From Streptomyces griseosporeus (lineage in GTDB: Bacteria > Actinomycetota > Actinomycetes > Streptomycetales > Streptomycetaceae), in assembly GCF_014656055.1 (NCBI RefSeq), contig NZ_BNBR01000009.1:229481-293480 (forward strand): a DNA stretch of 64,000 nucleotides. The letters run 5' to 3'. Position 1 is the first letter of the stretch. Every line of letters begins with the position of its first letter. The translations under genes and the position numbers were made by a program. Shown here one piece after another: positions 31,560 through 40,810 of the stretch. The notes below the pieces were generated by a model, which ran no database searches, was not told where the DNA came from, and saw only the letters and a program-made list of their open reading frames with translations.

Positions 31560-34160
31560 GTGCCCTCGTACGACACTGGTGACGTGATCCGTTACGACGC
31601 CCTGGACGCGCTGCCGGTGCGCAGTGCCCTGCCCGCTCTGTACGACGCCCTGGACTCGCCCGGCGCCGCGGTGCTGGTCGCGCCGCCCGGCACCGGCAAG
31701 ACGACGCTGGTGCCGCTGGCGCTGGCCGGGCTGCTGGACGAGCGGCCGGCGCGGCGGGTGGTCGTGGCCGAGCCACGGCGGATCGCGGCGCGGGCGGCGG
31801 CCCGGCGGATGGCCTGGCTGCTGGGCGAGCAGGCCGGGGACCGGATCGGCTACACCGTCCGCGGCGAGCGCGTGGTGGGGCGGCACACGCGCGTGGAGGT
31901 CGTGACCACCGGTGTCCTGCTCCAGCGGCTCCAGCGGGACCAGGAGCTGGCGGGGGTCGACGTGGTGGTGCTCGACGAGTGCCACGAGCGGCATCTGGAC
32001 GCGGACACGGCGGCGGCGTTCCTGTGGGACGTGCGTGAGGCGCTGCGTCCGGAGCTGCGCCTGGTGGCCGCGTCGGCGACGACCGACGCTGAGGGCTGGG
32101 CGGAGCTGCTGGGCGGGGCGCCGGTGGTCGAGGCGCGGGGCGTGTCGCATCCGGTTGAGGTGGTGTGGGCGCCGCCCGCGCGTCCGGTACGGCCGCCGCA
32201 CGGGATGCGGGTGGATCCGGCGCTGCTCGCGCATGTGGTGTCGGTGGTGCGGCGGGCGCTGGCCGAGCGGTCCGGGGACGTGCTGTGTTTCCTGCCGGGC
32301 GTGGGCGAGATCGCGCGGGTGGCGGGGCAGCTCGGGGACCTGGGCGACGTGGACGTGCTCCAGGTGCACGGGCGGGCTCCGGCCGCGGTGCAGGACGCGG
32401 TGCTGGTGCCGGGTGGGCGCCGCCGGGTGGTGCTGGCGACGTCGGTGGCGGAGTCCTCGCTGACGGTTCCGGGGGTGCGGGTGGTCGTCGACGCGGGGCT
32501 GGCACGGGAGCCGCGGGTCGACCACGCGCGCGGGCTGAGCGCGCTGACGACGGTACGGGCCTCGCAGGCGGCGGGGCGCCAGCGGGCGGGGCGGGCCGGG
32601 CGTGAGGCGCCGGGCACGGTGTACCGGTGCTGGGACCAGGCCGAGGAGGCGCGGCTGCCGCGGTATCCGGCGCCGGAGATCAAGGTGGCCGACCTCACCG
32701 CGTTCGCCCTGCAGGCCGCCTGCTGGGGCGACCCGGACGCGGCCGGGCTGGCGCTGCTCGACCCGCCGCCGGGCGGGGCGATGGCGGCGGCGCGCTCCGC
32801 GCTGACGGCGGTGGGGGCGGTGGACGCGGCCGGGCGGGCGACGGAGCGGGGCAGGCGTCTGACGCGGCTGGGACTGCACCCCCGGCTGGGGCGGGCCCTG
32901 CTGGACACCTCCGGCGAGGGGGCCGAGGTCGTCGCGCTGCTGTCGGAGGAGGTCCCGCGGGAGTACGGCGACGATCTGGCCGCCGCTCTGCGGGCCGCCC
33001 GGCGCGGGGGTGACGCCTACTCCGCTCGGTGGCGCGCCGAGGTGCGGCGTCTGCGGGCCGCTCTCGGGGAGGTGGGGGCCGGGGGCGCCGGCAGGCCGGA
33101 GGGACGCGCCGCCGCTGGGGCGGGCAGCACAGGTCGGCCGGAGGGGGCCGGCACCGCCGGTCGGCCGGACGGGCACGGTGGGGGATCCGTCGACCGGGTC
33201 GCGGGGCTCGTCGCCGCGCTCGCCTTTCCCGAGCGGGTCGCCCGGCTGGACGGCGGGTCGTATCTGCTGGCTTCCGGGACCCGGGCCGACCTGGGTGAGG
33301 GGTCGGTCCTGCGCGGCGCGCCGTGGATCGCCGTCGCCGTGGCCGACCGGCCGGTGGGCAGCCGGCACGCGCGGGTGCGGCTCGCCGCGGCGATCGACGA
33401 GGATCTCGCGCGCACGGCCGCCGGGCCCCTGGCAGAGGAGCGGGAGGAGGTGCGCTGGGCCGACGGGGACGTGGTGGCGCGGCGCGTGGAGCGGCTGGGG
33501 GCGATCGAGCTGACGGTGCGGCCCCTCACGGACGCCGACCCGGCGCTCGTACGGCAGGCGCTGCTGGAGGGGCTGCGGCAGGAAGGGCTCGGGATGCTGC
33601 GGTGGTCGCCGGAGGCGGTGGCGCTGCGGCAGCGGCTGGCGTTCCTGCGGCTGCACCTCGGCGATCCGTGGCCGGACGTGTCGGACGAGGCGCTGTACGC
33701 GCGCGTGGACGAGTGGCTGGAGCCGGAGCTGGGCCGGGCGCGGCGGCGGGCCGATCTCGCGCGGATCGACGCCGGTGCGGCTCTCGGACGGCTGCTGCCC
33801 TGGGCGTCCGGGGAGGCGGGGCGGCTCGACGAGCTGGCGCCGGAGCGGATCACCGTGCCGAGCGGGTCCAGGATCCGCGTCGACTACGGCGATCCGGAAC
33901 AGCCCGTGCTGGCGGTGAAGTTGCAGGAGATGTTCGGTCTGCACGAGTCGCCGTCGGTGGCCGGCGTGCCCGTGCTGGTCCATCTGCTCTCCCCCGCCGG
34001 GCGGCCCGTGGCGGTGACGGCCGATCTGGCCTCTTTCTGGCGGGACGGCTACCGGGGCGTGCGGGCGGATCTGCGGGGCCGCTATCCGAAGCATCCGTGG
34101 CCGGAGGACCCCGCGGCAGCGGAGCCGACCCGGCACACCAACGCGCGGCTCAGACGCTGA
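31560..34160 (+). CDS. hrpB: ATP-dependent RNA helicase HrpB
   Basis: An 866-aa DEAH-family helicase. Walker A is APPGTGKTTLVPLAL; motif II reads LDECHERHLD (DECH, as in several HrpB proteins); motif III SATTD; motif VI QAAGRQRAGRAGREAPG. The HrpB C-terminal domain follows (LRIDAGAALGRLLPW-type stretch and HESPSVAGVPVLVHLLSPAGRPVAVTADLASFWRDGY in outline). A Gly/Ala-rich insert at ~505-545 separates the helicase core from the C-terminal part. GTG 31560 and GTG 31584 are alternative starts. The cellular role is not well known. Confidence 0.93.
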   Translation: MPSYDTGDVIRYDALDALPVRSALPALYDALDSPGAAVLVAPPGTGKTTLVPLALAGLLDERPARRVVVAEPRRIAARAAARRMAWLLGEQAGDRIGYTVRGERVVGRHTRVEVVTTGVLLQRLQRDQELAGVDVVVLDECHERHLDADTAAAFLWDVREALRPELRLVAASATTDAEGWAELLGGAPVVEARGVSHPVEVVWAPPARPVRPPHGMRVDPALLAHVVSVVRRALAERSGDVLCFLPGVGEIARVAGQLGDLGDVDVLQVHGRAPAAVQDAVLVPGGRRRVVLATSVAESSLTVPGVRVVVDAGLAREPRVDHARGLSALTTVRASQAAGRQRAGRAGREAPGTVYRCWDQAEEARLPRYPAPEIKVADLTAFALQAACWGDPDAAGLALLDPPPGGAMAAARSALTAVGAVDAAGRATERGRRLTRLGLHPRLGRALLDTSGEGAEVVALLSEEVPREYGDDLAAALRAARRGGDAYSARWRAEVRRLRAALGEVGAGGAGRPEGRAAAGAGSTGRPEGAGTAGRPDGHGGGSVDRVAGLVAALAFPERVARLDGGSYLLASGTRADLGEGSVLRGAPWIAVAVADRPVGSRHARVRLAAAIDEDLARTAAGPLAEEREEVRWADGDVVARRVERLGAIELTVRPLTDADPALVRQALLEGLRQEGLGMLRWSPEAVALRQRLAFLRLHLGDPWPDVSDEALYARVDEWLEPELGRARRRADLARIDAGAALGRLLPWASGEAGRLDELAPERITVPSGSRIRVDYGDPEQPVLAVKLQEMFGLHESPSVAGVPVLVHLLSPAGRPVAVTADLASFWRDGYRGVRADLRGRYPKHPWPEDPAAAEPTRHTNARLRR

Positions 34161-34191
34161 GCCGGCGGGCGCCCCGCTCCGCGCCGGACGG

Positions 34192-34228
34192 CGAGCGCCC
34201 CTCCGGCGGGTGGCGGCAGGGGCGCTCG
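34192..34228. terminator. Bidirectional hairpin between hrpB and the transglycosylase gene
   Basis: An 11-bp perfect stem CGAGCGCCCCT / AGGGGCGCTCG (34192-34202 with 34218-34228) and 15-nt loop lie between two convergent genes. There is no T tract, as is usual in Streptomyces. Confidence 0.7.
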
Positions 34229-34261
34229 GCGGGCCGGACGGGGTGTCAGGCCGACGGTGTG

Positions 34262-36037
34262 TCAGGCGGACTGGCTAGCCGACGGGCTCGGGCTGGTCGA
34301 CTCCGTGGGGCTGGTCGACGGGCTCGGGCTCGGGGACGTCTGCGCCGCGGCCACGGTCAGTTCGACGGTGAGGGTCGCACCGCCGGTGGTGGTGATGCGC
34401 AGCAGGAAGGTGCCGGTGGTGTCGTCCGCGTACAGCTTGGGCAGCTTCAGCAGGCCGTTGGCGTCCGTCTCCAGCGCGGTGAGGGTGCGGACGGGCTTGC
34501 CGTCGGCGTCCTTGAAGTAGGGGCCCTTGTCGTTGGCGGTCGGGTCGTCGGCCGACTTGATCAGGGTGGCGGTGGCGGCGACCCGGTCCGCGGCGGCGCC
34601 CTTGTAGGTGGCCTTCACCTCGATCTGGTCGGCGAACTCGCCGCCGGGCGTGCAGGTCAGGGCCGTGTCGCCGGTGCGGGTGAGGGTGTCGGCGGCGCGC
34701 GCGGTCACGGCGGCCGCGTAGGACACGCCCGGCAGGATCCGGCCCACGACGGTGGCACGGACGGTGAAGGCGCCGGTCTTCTCGCCCGCCTGGAGGACGG
34801 GCGCGACCGCGACGCCGGCGCTGTTGGTGATGACCGTGGCGACCGTCTCGCCCCCGGCGAAGGTGGTGTCGGTGTCTCCGGCGATGGTGAAGCGGATGCG
34901 CACCTTGGCGACGGGGCTTCCGGAGGCGGTCTCGGCGCGGGTGCTGATCCGCGGGGCGAAGGCGTCGCCGGCCATCGCGCTGAGCTTGGCCGGGCCCGCG
35001 TTCTCCAGGTGGTCCACCGTGTCGGTGGGGGTGGGAGGCGTGGGCGTGGGGCTCGGGGTGGCCGGGGTGGTCGGCTTCTGCGGCGTGGGCGTGCCCGGGT
35101 TCGGCGAGGCGCTGCCGTTGCCGGCGGGCGGCGTGCCGGGCCGGGGCGATGTCGACGGGGAGGGAGTCGCGGGCGGGGTGCTGCCGCCGGACGGGGTCTC
35201 GTCGCTGGGGTGGGAGGGCACGGGGCCGGTGCCGTCCGGGATCTCGTGGGCGCCCTTGCGGTAGTAGTCCAGCCACGTGAGGACCAGGTTCAGGTACTCG
35301 GTGGAGTTGTTGTAGCTGAGGATTGCCGCGTGCAGGCCGCCGTCGGTGGCCATGTCCCAGTCGTTGCGGCACAGGTAGTGGCCGGCTGCGAGGGCGGCGT
35401 CGTAGATGTTGTTGGGGTCCTCGACGCCGTCGCCGTTGCCGTCGCGGCCGGCCCAGGCCCAGGTGGACGGGATGAACTGCATGGGGCCGACGGCGCGGTC
35501 GACGGTGGTGTCGCCGTCGTAGGCGCCGTGGTCGGTGTCCTGGATGTGGGCGAAGCCGTTGCCGTTGAGCTTGGGGCCGAGGATCTTGCCGATCGTGGTG
35601 CCGTTGGCGTCGACCTTGCCGCCGCGGGCCTGCCCGGACTCCACCTGGCCGATGGCCGCGAGGAGTTCCCAGGGCATGTTGCAGCCGGGCTTGCTGCGCG
35701 CGAGTTCGGCCGCGGCCTTCTGGTAGGCGTCCAGGACGGTGGCGGGGACGCCCGCCTCGCCGGCGGTCTGCCCGGCCGCGGGCGGTGTGGTGCCGGTGGT
35801 CGGCGCGGGGTTGGGGCTCTTCAGCGGCGGCAGGTCGGTGTAGTACCGCGAGTTGCCGGTGGCGGTGTCGTCGGCGGGGAGGTCCGGGGTGGGCTGGGCG
35901 CCGGTGGTGGTCGGTCTGCCCTGCTCCTCGACGAGGACGTCGGGTGCCTGGGACGCCGTGAGCGCTGCCACGGCCAGTGCGGCCACGGTGGTGGTGACCG
36001 CTCCCTTGCGCAGCCGGCTGCCGAAGTGCGCCGTCAT
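34262..36037 (-). CDS. Secreted lytic transglycosylase with repetitive C-terminal domains
   Basis: A 591-aa exported protein. Residues 8-30 form a signal peptide or anchor (LRKGAVTTTVAALAVAALTAS). Residues ~100-290 form a MltB/SLT-type muramidase domain: WELLAAIGQVESGQARGGKV (catalytic Glu133), DRAVGPMQFIPSTWAWAGRDGNGDGVEDPNNIYDAALAAGHYLC in outline. A Pro/Ser/Thr-rich linker (295-350) leads to two beta-sandwich, Ig-like repeats (ISTRAETASGSPVAKVRIRFT; LTCTPGGEFADQIEVKATY), and a short Ser/Pro tail ends the protein. It should cleave peptidoglycan outside the membrane. The 5' spacer carries 19-bp repeats. Confidence 0.92.
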   Translation of the reverse strand: MTAHFGSRLRKGAVTTTVAALAVAALTASQAPDVLVEEQGRPTTTGAQPTPDLPADDTATGNSRYYTDLPPLKSPNPAPTTGTTPPAAGQTAGEAGVPATVLDAYQKAAAELARSKPGCNMPWELLAAIGQVESGQARGGKVDANGTTIGKILGPKLNGNGFAHIQDTDHGAYDGDTTVDRAVGPMQFIPSTWAWAGRDGNGDGVEDPNNIYDAALAAGHYLCRNDWDMATDGGLHAAILSYNNSTEYLNLVLTWLDYYRKGAHEIPDGTGPVPSHPSDETPSGGSTPPATPSPSTSPRPGTPPAGNGSASPNPGTPTPQKPTTPATPSPTPTPPTPTDTVDHLENAGPAKLSAMAGDAFAPRISTRAETASGSPVAKVRIRFTIAGDTDTTFAGGETVATVITNSAGVAVAPVLQAGEKTGAFTVRATVVGRILPGVSYAAAVTARAADTLTRTGDTALTCTPGGEFADQIEVKATYKGAAADRVAATATLIKSADDPTANDKGPYFKDADGKPVRTLTALETDANGLLKLPKLYADDTTGTFLLRITTTGGATLTVELTVAAAQTSPSPSPSTSPTESTSPSPSASQSA

Positions 36038-36454
36038 GAAGTGAACCCCTCCCGTGAACGCCCGAGCGTCCGTCTGTTGTCTGCCGTGCCCGGTGTGCCG
36101 TGCTCGCCATGGTGTGACGATCGACCCGCCGTGCTGGTTGCCCTCGTGACGGGTTTACGTTCTTCTCTTGTGCGTTGTGCGTTCTCGTGCACGATGTACG
36201 TTCTTGTGCACGTTGCTCGTTCGCGTGCGCCTTGCGCGGTTCGCCCCGGTCTGGTCGTGTCCCTTCGGCGCTGCCTCGCACGGCGCCCAGTGACCCTACG
36301 ACAACTTCCTTTGCCCGGACACCCGTTCATGCCCGATTTTTACCGGTTGGCCACATGGTGTTCGGGCAACCGCGGGCGAAACCGCGTCGCGCATACTGGA
36401 CGGCGCCGATCAACGGCCGGGAGGTCCGGCCGGTGTCCGTCCCGGGGGGCCCTG
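36038..36454. other. 417-bp divergent spacer with repeats and candidate promoter
   Basis: No gene is supported here. It contains a 19-bp tandem array at 36174-36230 and, on the minus strand, a possible promoter TGTCCG-N17-TAGGGT (36321-36316 and 36298-36293) that would give the transglycosylase gene a ~255-nt leader spanning the array. I looked for a ydaO-type c-di-AMP riboswitch, known in front of some Streptomyces cell-wall hydrolase genes, and did not recognise its conserved parts. Confidence 0.5.
36174..36230. repeat. 19-bp tandem repeats, three clear copies
   Basis: Units begin at 36174 (GTTGTGCGTTCTCGTGCAC), 36193 (GATGTACGTTCTTGTGCAC) and 36212 (GTTGCTCGTTCGCGTGCGC). A decayed unit follows at 36231 and a related ACGTTCTTCTCTTGTGC precedes at 36157. 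Each unit holds a CGTTC core and a GTGCAC palindrome or relic, so the array looks like repeated protein sites. Confidence 0.75.
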
Positions 36455-37318
36455 TTGCCGTTCACGCTGAGCCATGCGGCAGCCGTGCTGCCCGCCGTGC
36501 GCACCGACGGGAGCGGACGCGGCCGGCTGGTGCCGGCCGTGCTCGTCGCCGGGTCGTTCTCGCCCGACATGACGTACTACGCGGCGAGCGCGGTGTCCGG
36601 GGCGATGGAGTTCGGCGACGTCACGCACTCCTTCCCGGGTGTGTTCACCGTCGACGTGGTGATCGCCTGGGCGCTGGTCGGGCTGTGGCTGCTGGTGCGC
36701 GAGCCGCTGGTGGCGCTGCTGCCGCGGGCCCGGCAGGGGCGGTGGGCGGCGCTGCTGCGGTGCGGGGCGCCCCGCCCGCGGGTCCGGCCGGCCGGAGTGC
36801 TGTGGTGGTACGTCTCGGCGGCGCTGGGCGCGCTGACGCATGTCGTGTGGGACGCGTTCACCCACCTCGACCGGTGGGGCATGCGGCTGTTCCCCGTGCT
36901 GGGCCGTCAGGTGGCGGGCTCACCGCTGTACTGGTACCTGCAGTACGGCGGTTCGGCCGTCGCCGCCGTCGTCATCGCGGTGTTCGTGACCCGCGCGGTG
37001 CGCCGGGCACCCGTGGCCGAGCCGGTGGGGGTGCCCTGGCTGACGCCGCGCGACCGGTGGCTGGCGGTGGCCGTCGTCGGGGGTTGTGCGCTGGCCGGGG
37101 CGGCGCAGCGGGCCTCGCGCTGGTGGGACTACCGGGGCGCGAGCGCCAAGCCGTGGGAACTGATCCCGACGCTGTGTTTCGGGGCGGGCGCGGGCCTGGT
37201 CGTCGGCCTGCTGCTGTATGCCGTGGGGGTCCGGCTGTGGCGTCCCGCCCCGCGGGAGCGGGCCGCGGTCAGTGCGGTCAGTGCCGGGGCCGGCCGGAGC
37301 CGTCCGGGCGTTCACTGA
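36455..37318 (+). CDS. DUF4184-family membrane protein, TTG start
   Basis: A 287-aa protein with about six hydrophobic segments. The N-terminus MPFTLSHAAAVLP is the DUF4184 hallmark and requires a TTG start at 36455; no ATG or GTG is available that close. Other family features are LVAGSFSPDMTYYAA, ALGALTHVVWDAFTHLDRWG (His/Asp residues as in YdjM-type membrane-bound metal hydrolases) and WELIPTLCFGAGAGLVVGLLLY. It is divergent from the transglycosylase gene. Activity is unknown. Confidence 0.85.
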   Translation: MPFTLSHAAAVLPAVRTDGSGRGRLVPAVLVAGSFSPDMTYYAASAVSGAMEFGDVTHSFPGVFTVDVVIAWALVGLWLLVREPLVALLPRARQGRWAALLRCGAPRPRVRPAGVLWWYVSAALGALTHVVWDAFTHLDRWGMRLFPVLGRQVAGSPLYWYLQYGGSAVAAVVIAVFVTRAVRRAPVAEPVGVPWLTPRDRWLAVAVVGGCALAGAAQRASRWWDYRGASAKPWELIPTLCFGAGAGLVVGLLLYAVGVRLWRPAPRERAAVSAVSAGAGRSRPGVH

Positions 37319-37700
37319 GCCCCGGGCCGGCCGCTGTGGCGGGCGTCGCCACGAACACGGTGACGGTGCGGGTGGGGCGGGGCCGGGGCAGCCGGGCCAG
37401 CAGGAGGGCCAGGTACCCGAGGGCGACGTCCGCCCGGGCCCGCCAGGCGGTGGCGTCGGGGAGCCGTACGACCCCGCGGACGGTGCGTCCGTGCCGGGCG
37501 ATACGGCGGCCCAGGCGGGCGGCCCGGCGGGCCAGGGCCCTGGCGGGGTCGGCGGGGATGCGGGCGGTACTGGCGGTCGCCGCGAAGGGCGGGACTGTGG
37601 GGAGCGACGCGGAGAGGGCCGCTTCGGCGGCGGCGCGGGCCGTAGCCGGTTCCTGGGCCTGAGCTCGTGCCGTCCGGCGGTGGAGCATGCGTATACCCAT
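37278..37700 (-). CDS. Hypothetical protein
   Basis: A 140-aa Ala/Arg-rich protein of no recognised family, starting ATG 37700 (MGIRMLHRRTARAQ). It has a weak hydrophobic stretch ARADVALGYLALLLARLP and a following TRTVTVFVATPATA. Its end overlaps the DUF4184 gene tail by 41 bp. The frame is open further upstream through low-complexity DNA. Coding potential is plausible but unproven. Confidence 0.35.
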   Translation of the reverse strand: MGIRMLHRRTARAQAQEPATARAAAEAALSASLPTVPPFAATASTARIPADPARALARRAARLGRRIARHGRTVRGVVRLPDATAWRARADVALGYLALLLARLPRPRPTRTVTVFVATPATAAGPGLSERPDGSGRPRH

Positions 37701-38083
37701 GCCCGCATCTTCGCGGGCGCGCGGCGCGGGGGGCCTTTCTGCGGGGGCCGGGCGGGTGACGGGCCTTGCGGGGCTTGGGCGGGCACGGCAGACCGCAGCC
37801 GGCGGACGCGGAGCCCGCCACCGCACGGACGCGCAGCCCCGCACCATCACCGGCACGGGCATGGGCCTCGACCTCGGCTCCGGCACCGGCACCGGCAGCG
37901 GCAGCGGCAGCGGCAGCCGCCTCGACTCCGGCACCAGCACCAGCACCGGCACCGGCAGGGGCGGCAGGGGCACCGGCAGCGGCACCCACCTCGACTCGGG
38001 CAACGACACCAGCCCCGCCCCCACGCCGAGGGCTCCCCCGCGCACTCCGTGCCGGAGGAGCCCCTGGCCGCAGGCAGCGCGGG
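37701..38083. repeat. Low-complexity GGCACC/GGCAGC spacer downstream of polA
   Basis: In this 383-bp stretch I see no supported gene. From about 37868 to 37990 it is made of degenerate hexamers GGCACC and GGCAGC, with two related CACCTCGACTC/CGCCTCGACTC interruptions near 37919 and 37986. Both strands have open frames (Gly-Thr/Gly-Ser or Pro-Val/Pro-Leu repeats), which come from the repeat itself. It could be a microsatellite-type region. Confidence 0.55.
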
Positions 38084-40810
38084 TCAGTGCGCCGCCGACT
38101 CCCAGTCCGGGCCCGCGCCGACCGAGACGCCCAGGGGGACACTGAGGTCGACGGCGTTGGACATCTCGCGGCGGACCAGTTCCTCGGCCTTCTCGCGCTC
38201 GCCGGGCGCGATCTCCAGGACGATTTCGTCGTGCACCTGGAGCAGCATGCGCGACTTCAGGTCCGCCTCCCGCAGCGCGGCGTCGACCTTGAGCATGGCG
38301 ATCTTGACGATGTCGGCGGCCGTGCCCTGGATCGGCGCGTTGAGGGCCATGCGCTCGGCGGCCTCCCGGCGCTGCCGGTTGTCGCTGTTGAGGTCGGGCA
38401 GGTAGCGGCGGCGGCCGAAGATCGTCGCCGTGTAGCCCGTGGCCCGCGCCTCGTCGACGACCCGGCGCAGATAGTCCCGCACGCCGCCGAAGCGGTCGAA
38501 GTAGGCGTCCATCAGCGCGCGCGCCTCGGCGGCCTCGATGTTCAGCTGCTGGGAGAGGCCGAACGCGGACAGGCCGTAGGCCAGGCCGTACGACATCGCC
38601 TTGATCTTGCGGCGCATCTCGGCGTCGACGGCTGCGGGTTCGACGCCGAACACCTGGGAGGCGGCGGTGGTGTGCAGGTCCTCGCCGGAGGTGAACGCCT
38701 CGATCAGGCCCGCGTCCTCCGACAGGTGGGCCATCACGCGCAGCTCGATCTGGCTGTAGTCGGCGGTCATCAGCGACTCGTAGCCCTCGCCGACGACGAA
38801 GCCGCGGCGGATGGCGCGGCCCTCGTCGGTGCGGACCGGGATGTTCTGCAGGTTCGGGTCGGTGGAGGACAGGCGGCCGGTCGCCGCGACGGTCTGGTTG
38901 AACGTCGTGTGGATACGGCCGTCCGTCGCGATCGTCTTGATCAGGCCCTCGACGGTGACGCGCAGCTTGGCCTGCTCGCGGTGCCGGAGCATGATCACCG
39001 GCAGTTCGTTGTCCGTCTGCGTGGCCAGCCAGGCCAGGGCGTCGGCGTCGGTGGTGTAGCCCGTCTTGGTCTTCTTCGTCTTGGGCAGGCCCAGCTCGCC
39101 GAAGAGGACTTCCTGGAGCTGCTTGGGCGAGCCCAGGTTGAACTCGTGCCCGGCCGCGGCGTGGGCCTCCTTCACCGCCTGCTGGACGGCGCCCGCGAAC
39201 ATCTGCTCCATGGCCTCCAGGTGGGTGCGGTCGGCGGCGATGCCGTGCCGCTCCATGCGGGCCAGCAGAGCGGAGGTGGGCAGCTCCATGTCGCGCAGCA
39301 GGTCGGCGGCGCCGACCTCTTCAAGCTTGCTCTCGAAGGCCTGGCCGAGGTCGAGCACCGCGCGGGCCTGGATCATCAGGGCCTCCGCCTCAGCGCCGTC
39401 GTCGGCGCCGAAGGCGAGCTGGCCGTCGGCCGCGGCGGCGGGGGCCAGCTCGCGGTGCAGGTACTCCATCGACAGGGCGTCCAGGTCGAAGGAGCGGCGG
39501 CCCGGCTTGACCAGGTAGGCGGCGAGCGCGGTGTCCATGGTGACGCCGTCGACGCTCCAGCCGTGCTCGGCGAAGACGCGCATGGCGCCCTTGGCGTTGT
39601 GGAAGACCTTGGGCCGCGCCGGGTCGGCCAGCCACGCCGCGAACGCCGTCTCGTCGGCCTCGTCCAGCTGCGCCGGGTCGAACCAGGCCGCGGCGCCGCC
39701 GGCCGCGGCGAGCGCGACCTCGGCGACGGAGCCGGTGCCCAGGCCCCAGGTGTCGACGGTGGCCACGCCCAGGGGCTCGCCCGCGTGCTCGGCGAGCCAC
39801 GGGGCCAGCTCGCCCGTGCCGAGGACGGTGCCGTCGACGGTCACGCCGTCGGCGACGACCGGGGTCGTCTCGGCCTGCTCGGCGCCGGGGTCGACGGCCA
39901 TCAGGCGCTCGCGCAGCGACGGGTTGCGGATCTCCAGGGTGTCCAGGATCATCGCGACGGCCTTGCGGTCGTACGGCGCGCGCTCCAGGTCGGCGACGGT
40001 GCGGTCCAGTTCGACCGTGCGCACCATCTCCGTGAGGCGGCGGTTGAGCTTGACCGCTTCCAGGTGGTCGCGCAGGTTCTGTCCGGCCTTGCCCTTGACC
40101 TCGTCGACCCGCTCGACCAGCTCGGCGAAGGAGCCGAACTGGTTGATCCACTTCGCGGCCGTCTTCTCGCCGACGCCGGGGATGCCGGGCAGGTTGTCGG
40201 ACGGGTCGCCGCGCAGGGCCGCGAAGTCCGGGTACTGGGCAGGCGTCAAGCCGTACTTCTCGAAGACCTTCTCCGGGGTGAACCGGGTCAGCTCCGAGAC
40301 GCCCTTCGTCGGGTACAGCACCGTGACGTTGTCGGTGATCAACTGGAAGTTGTCCCGGTCGCCGGTGACGATCAGCACCTCGAAGCCCTCGGCCTCGGCC
40401 TGGGTGGCGAGCGTGGCGATGATGTCGTCGGCCTCGAAGCCGTCGACGGCGAAGCGCTGGGCGTGCATGGCGTCGAGCAGCTCGCCGATCAGCTCGACCT
40501 GGCCCTTGAACTCGTCGGGGGTCTTGGAGCGGTTCGCCTTGTACTCGGTGAACTCCTCGGACCGCCAGGTCTTGCGGGAGACGTCGAACGCCACCGCGAA
40601 GTGCGTGGGCGCCTCGTCACGCAGGGTGTTGGCCAGCATCGACGCGAAGCCGTAGATCGCGTTCGTCGGCTGGCCCGTCGCGGTGGTGAAGTTCTCCGCG
40701 GGCAGCGCGAAGAACGCGCGGTAGGCCAGGGAGTGCCCGTCCATGAGCATCAGGCGCGGGCGGCCGGCGCCGGGGGTGCTGTCGGTCTTCTTCGATGCTG
40801 TCTCTGCCAC
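38084..40810 (-). CDS. polA: DNA polymerase I
   Basis: A 908-aa polymerase. The 5' nuclease domain begins LMLMDGHSLAYRAFFALP and includes DGFEADDIIATLA, VTGDRDNFQLI and GIPGVGEKTAAKWI. The middle 3'-5' exonuclease-like domain (residues ~330-500) lacks a recognisable acidic DxE motif, so proofreading is probably absent, as in other actinobacterial PolA. The polymerase domain has motif A TADYSQIELRVMAHLS, the O helix RRKIKAMSYGLAYG and motif C LLQVHDEIVLE. GTG 40810 (VAETASKK) is the start; the open frame continues upstream into a repeat array and is not counted. Confidence 0.96.
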   Translation of the reverse strand: MAETASKKTDSTPGAGRPRLMLMDGHSLAYRAFFALPAENFTTATGQPTNAIYGFASMLANTLRDEAPTHFAVAFDVSRKTWRSEEFTEYKANRSKTPDEFKGQVELIGELLDAMHAQRFAVDGFEADDIIATLATQAEAEGFEVLIVTGDRDNFQLITDNVTVLYPTKGVSELTRFTPEKVFEKYGLTPAQYPDFAALRGDPSDNLPGIPGVGEKTAAKWINQFGSFAELVERVDEVKGKAGQNLRDHLEAVKLNRRLTEMVRTVELDRTVADLERAPYDRKAVAMILDTLEIRNPSLRERLMAVDPGAEQAETTPVVADGVTVDGTVLGTGELAPWLAEHAGEPLGVATVDTWGLGTGSVAEVALAAAGGAAAWFDPAQLDEADETAFAAWLADPARPKVFHNAKGAMRVFAEHGWSVDGVTMDTALAAYLVKPGRRSFDLDALSMEYLHRELAPAAAADGQLAFGADDGAEAEALMIQARAVLDLGQAFESKLEEVGAADLLRDMELPTSALLARMERHGIAADRTHLEAMEQMFAGAVQQAVKEAHAAAGHEFNLGSPKQLQEVLFGELGLPKTKKTKTGYTTDADALAWLATQTDNELPVIMLRHREQAKLRVTVEGLIKTIATDGRIHTTFNQTVAATGRLSSTDPNLQNIPVRTDEGRAIRRGFVVGEGYESLMTADYSQIELRVMAHLSEDAGLIEAFTSGEDLHTTAASQVFGVEPAAVDAEMRRKIKAMSYGLAYGLSAFGLSQQLNIEAAEARALMDAYFDRFGGVRDYLRRVVDEARATGYTATIFGRRRYLPDLNSDNRQRREAAERMALNAPIQGTAADIVKIAMLKVDAALREADLKSRMLLQVHDEIVLEIAPGEREKAEELVRREMSNAVDLSVPLGVSVGAGPDWESAAH

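Noticed and set aside
36038..36300. c-di-AMP (ydaO) riboswitch upstream of the transglycosylase gene
   Set aside because: This location is known for such riboswitches in Streptomyces, but I could not find its conserved core elements.
36034..36330. 98-aa minus-strand frame in the transglycosylase leader
   Set aside because: It is made of the 19-bp repeats and has no family features. It overlaps the likely 5' leader.
33323..37318. 1331-aa open frame through hrpB, the transglycosylase and the DUF4184 gene
   Set aside because: Only its last 287 codons (from TTG 36455) match a family. The rest is off-frame or antisense to two well-supported genes.
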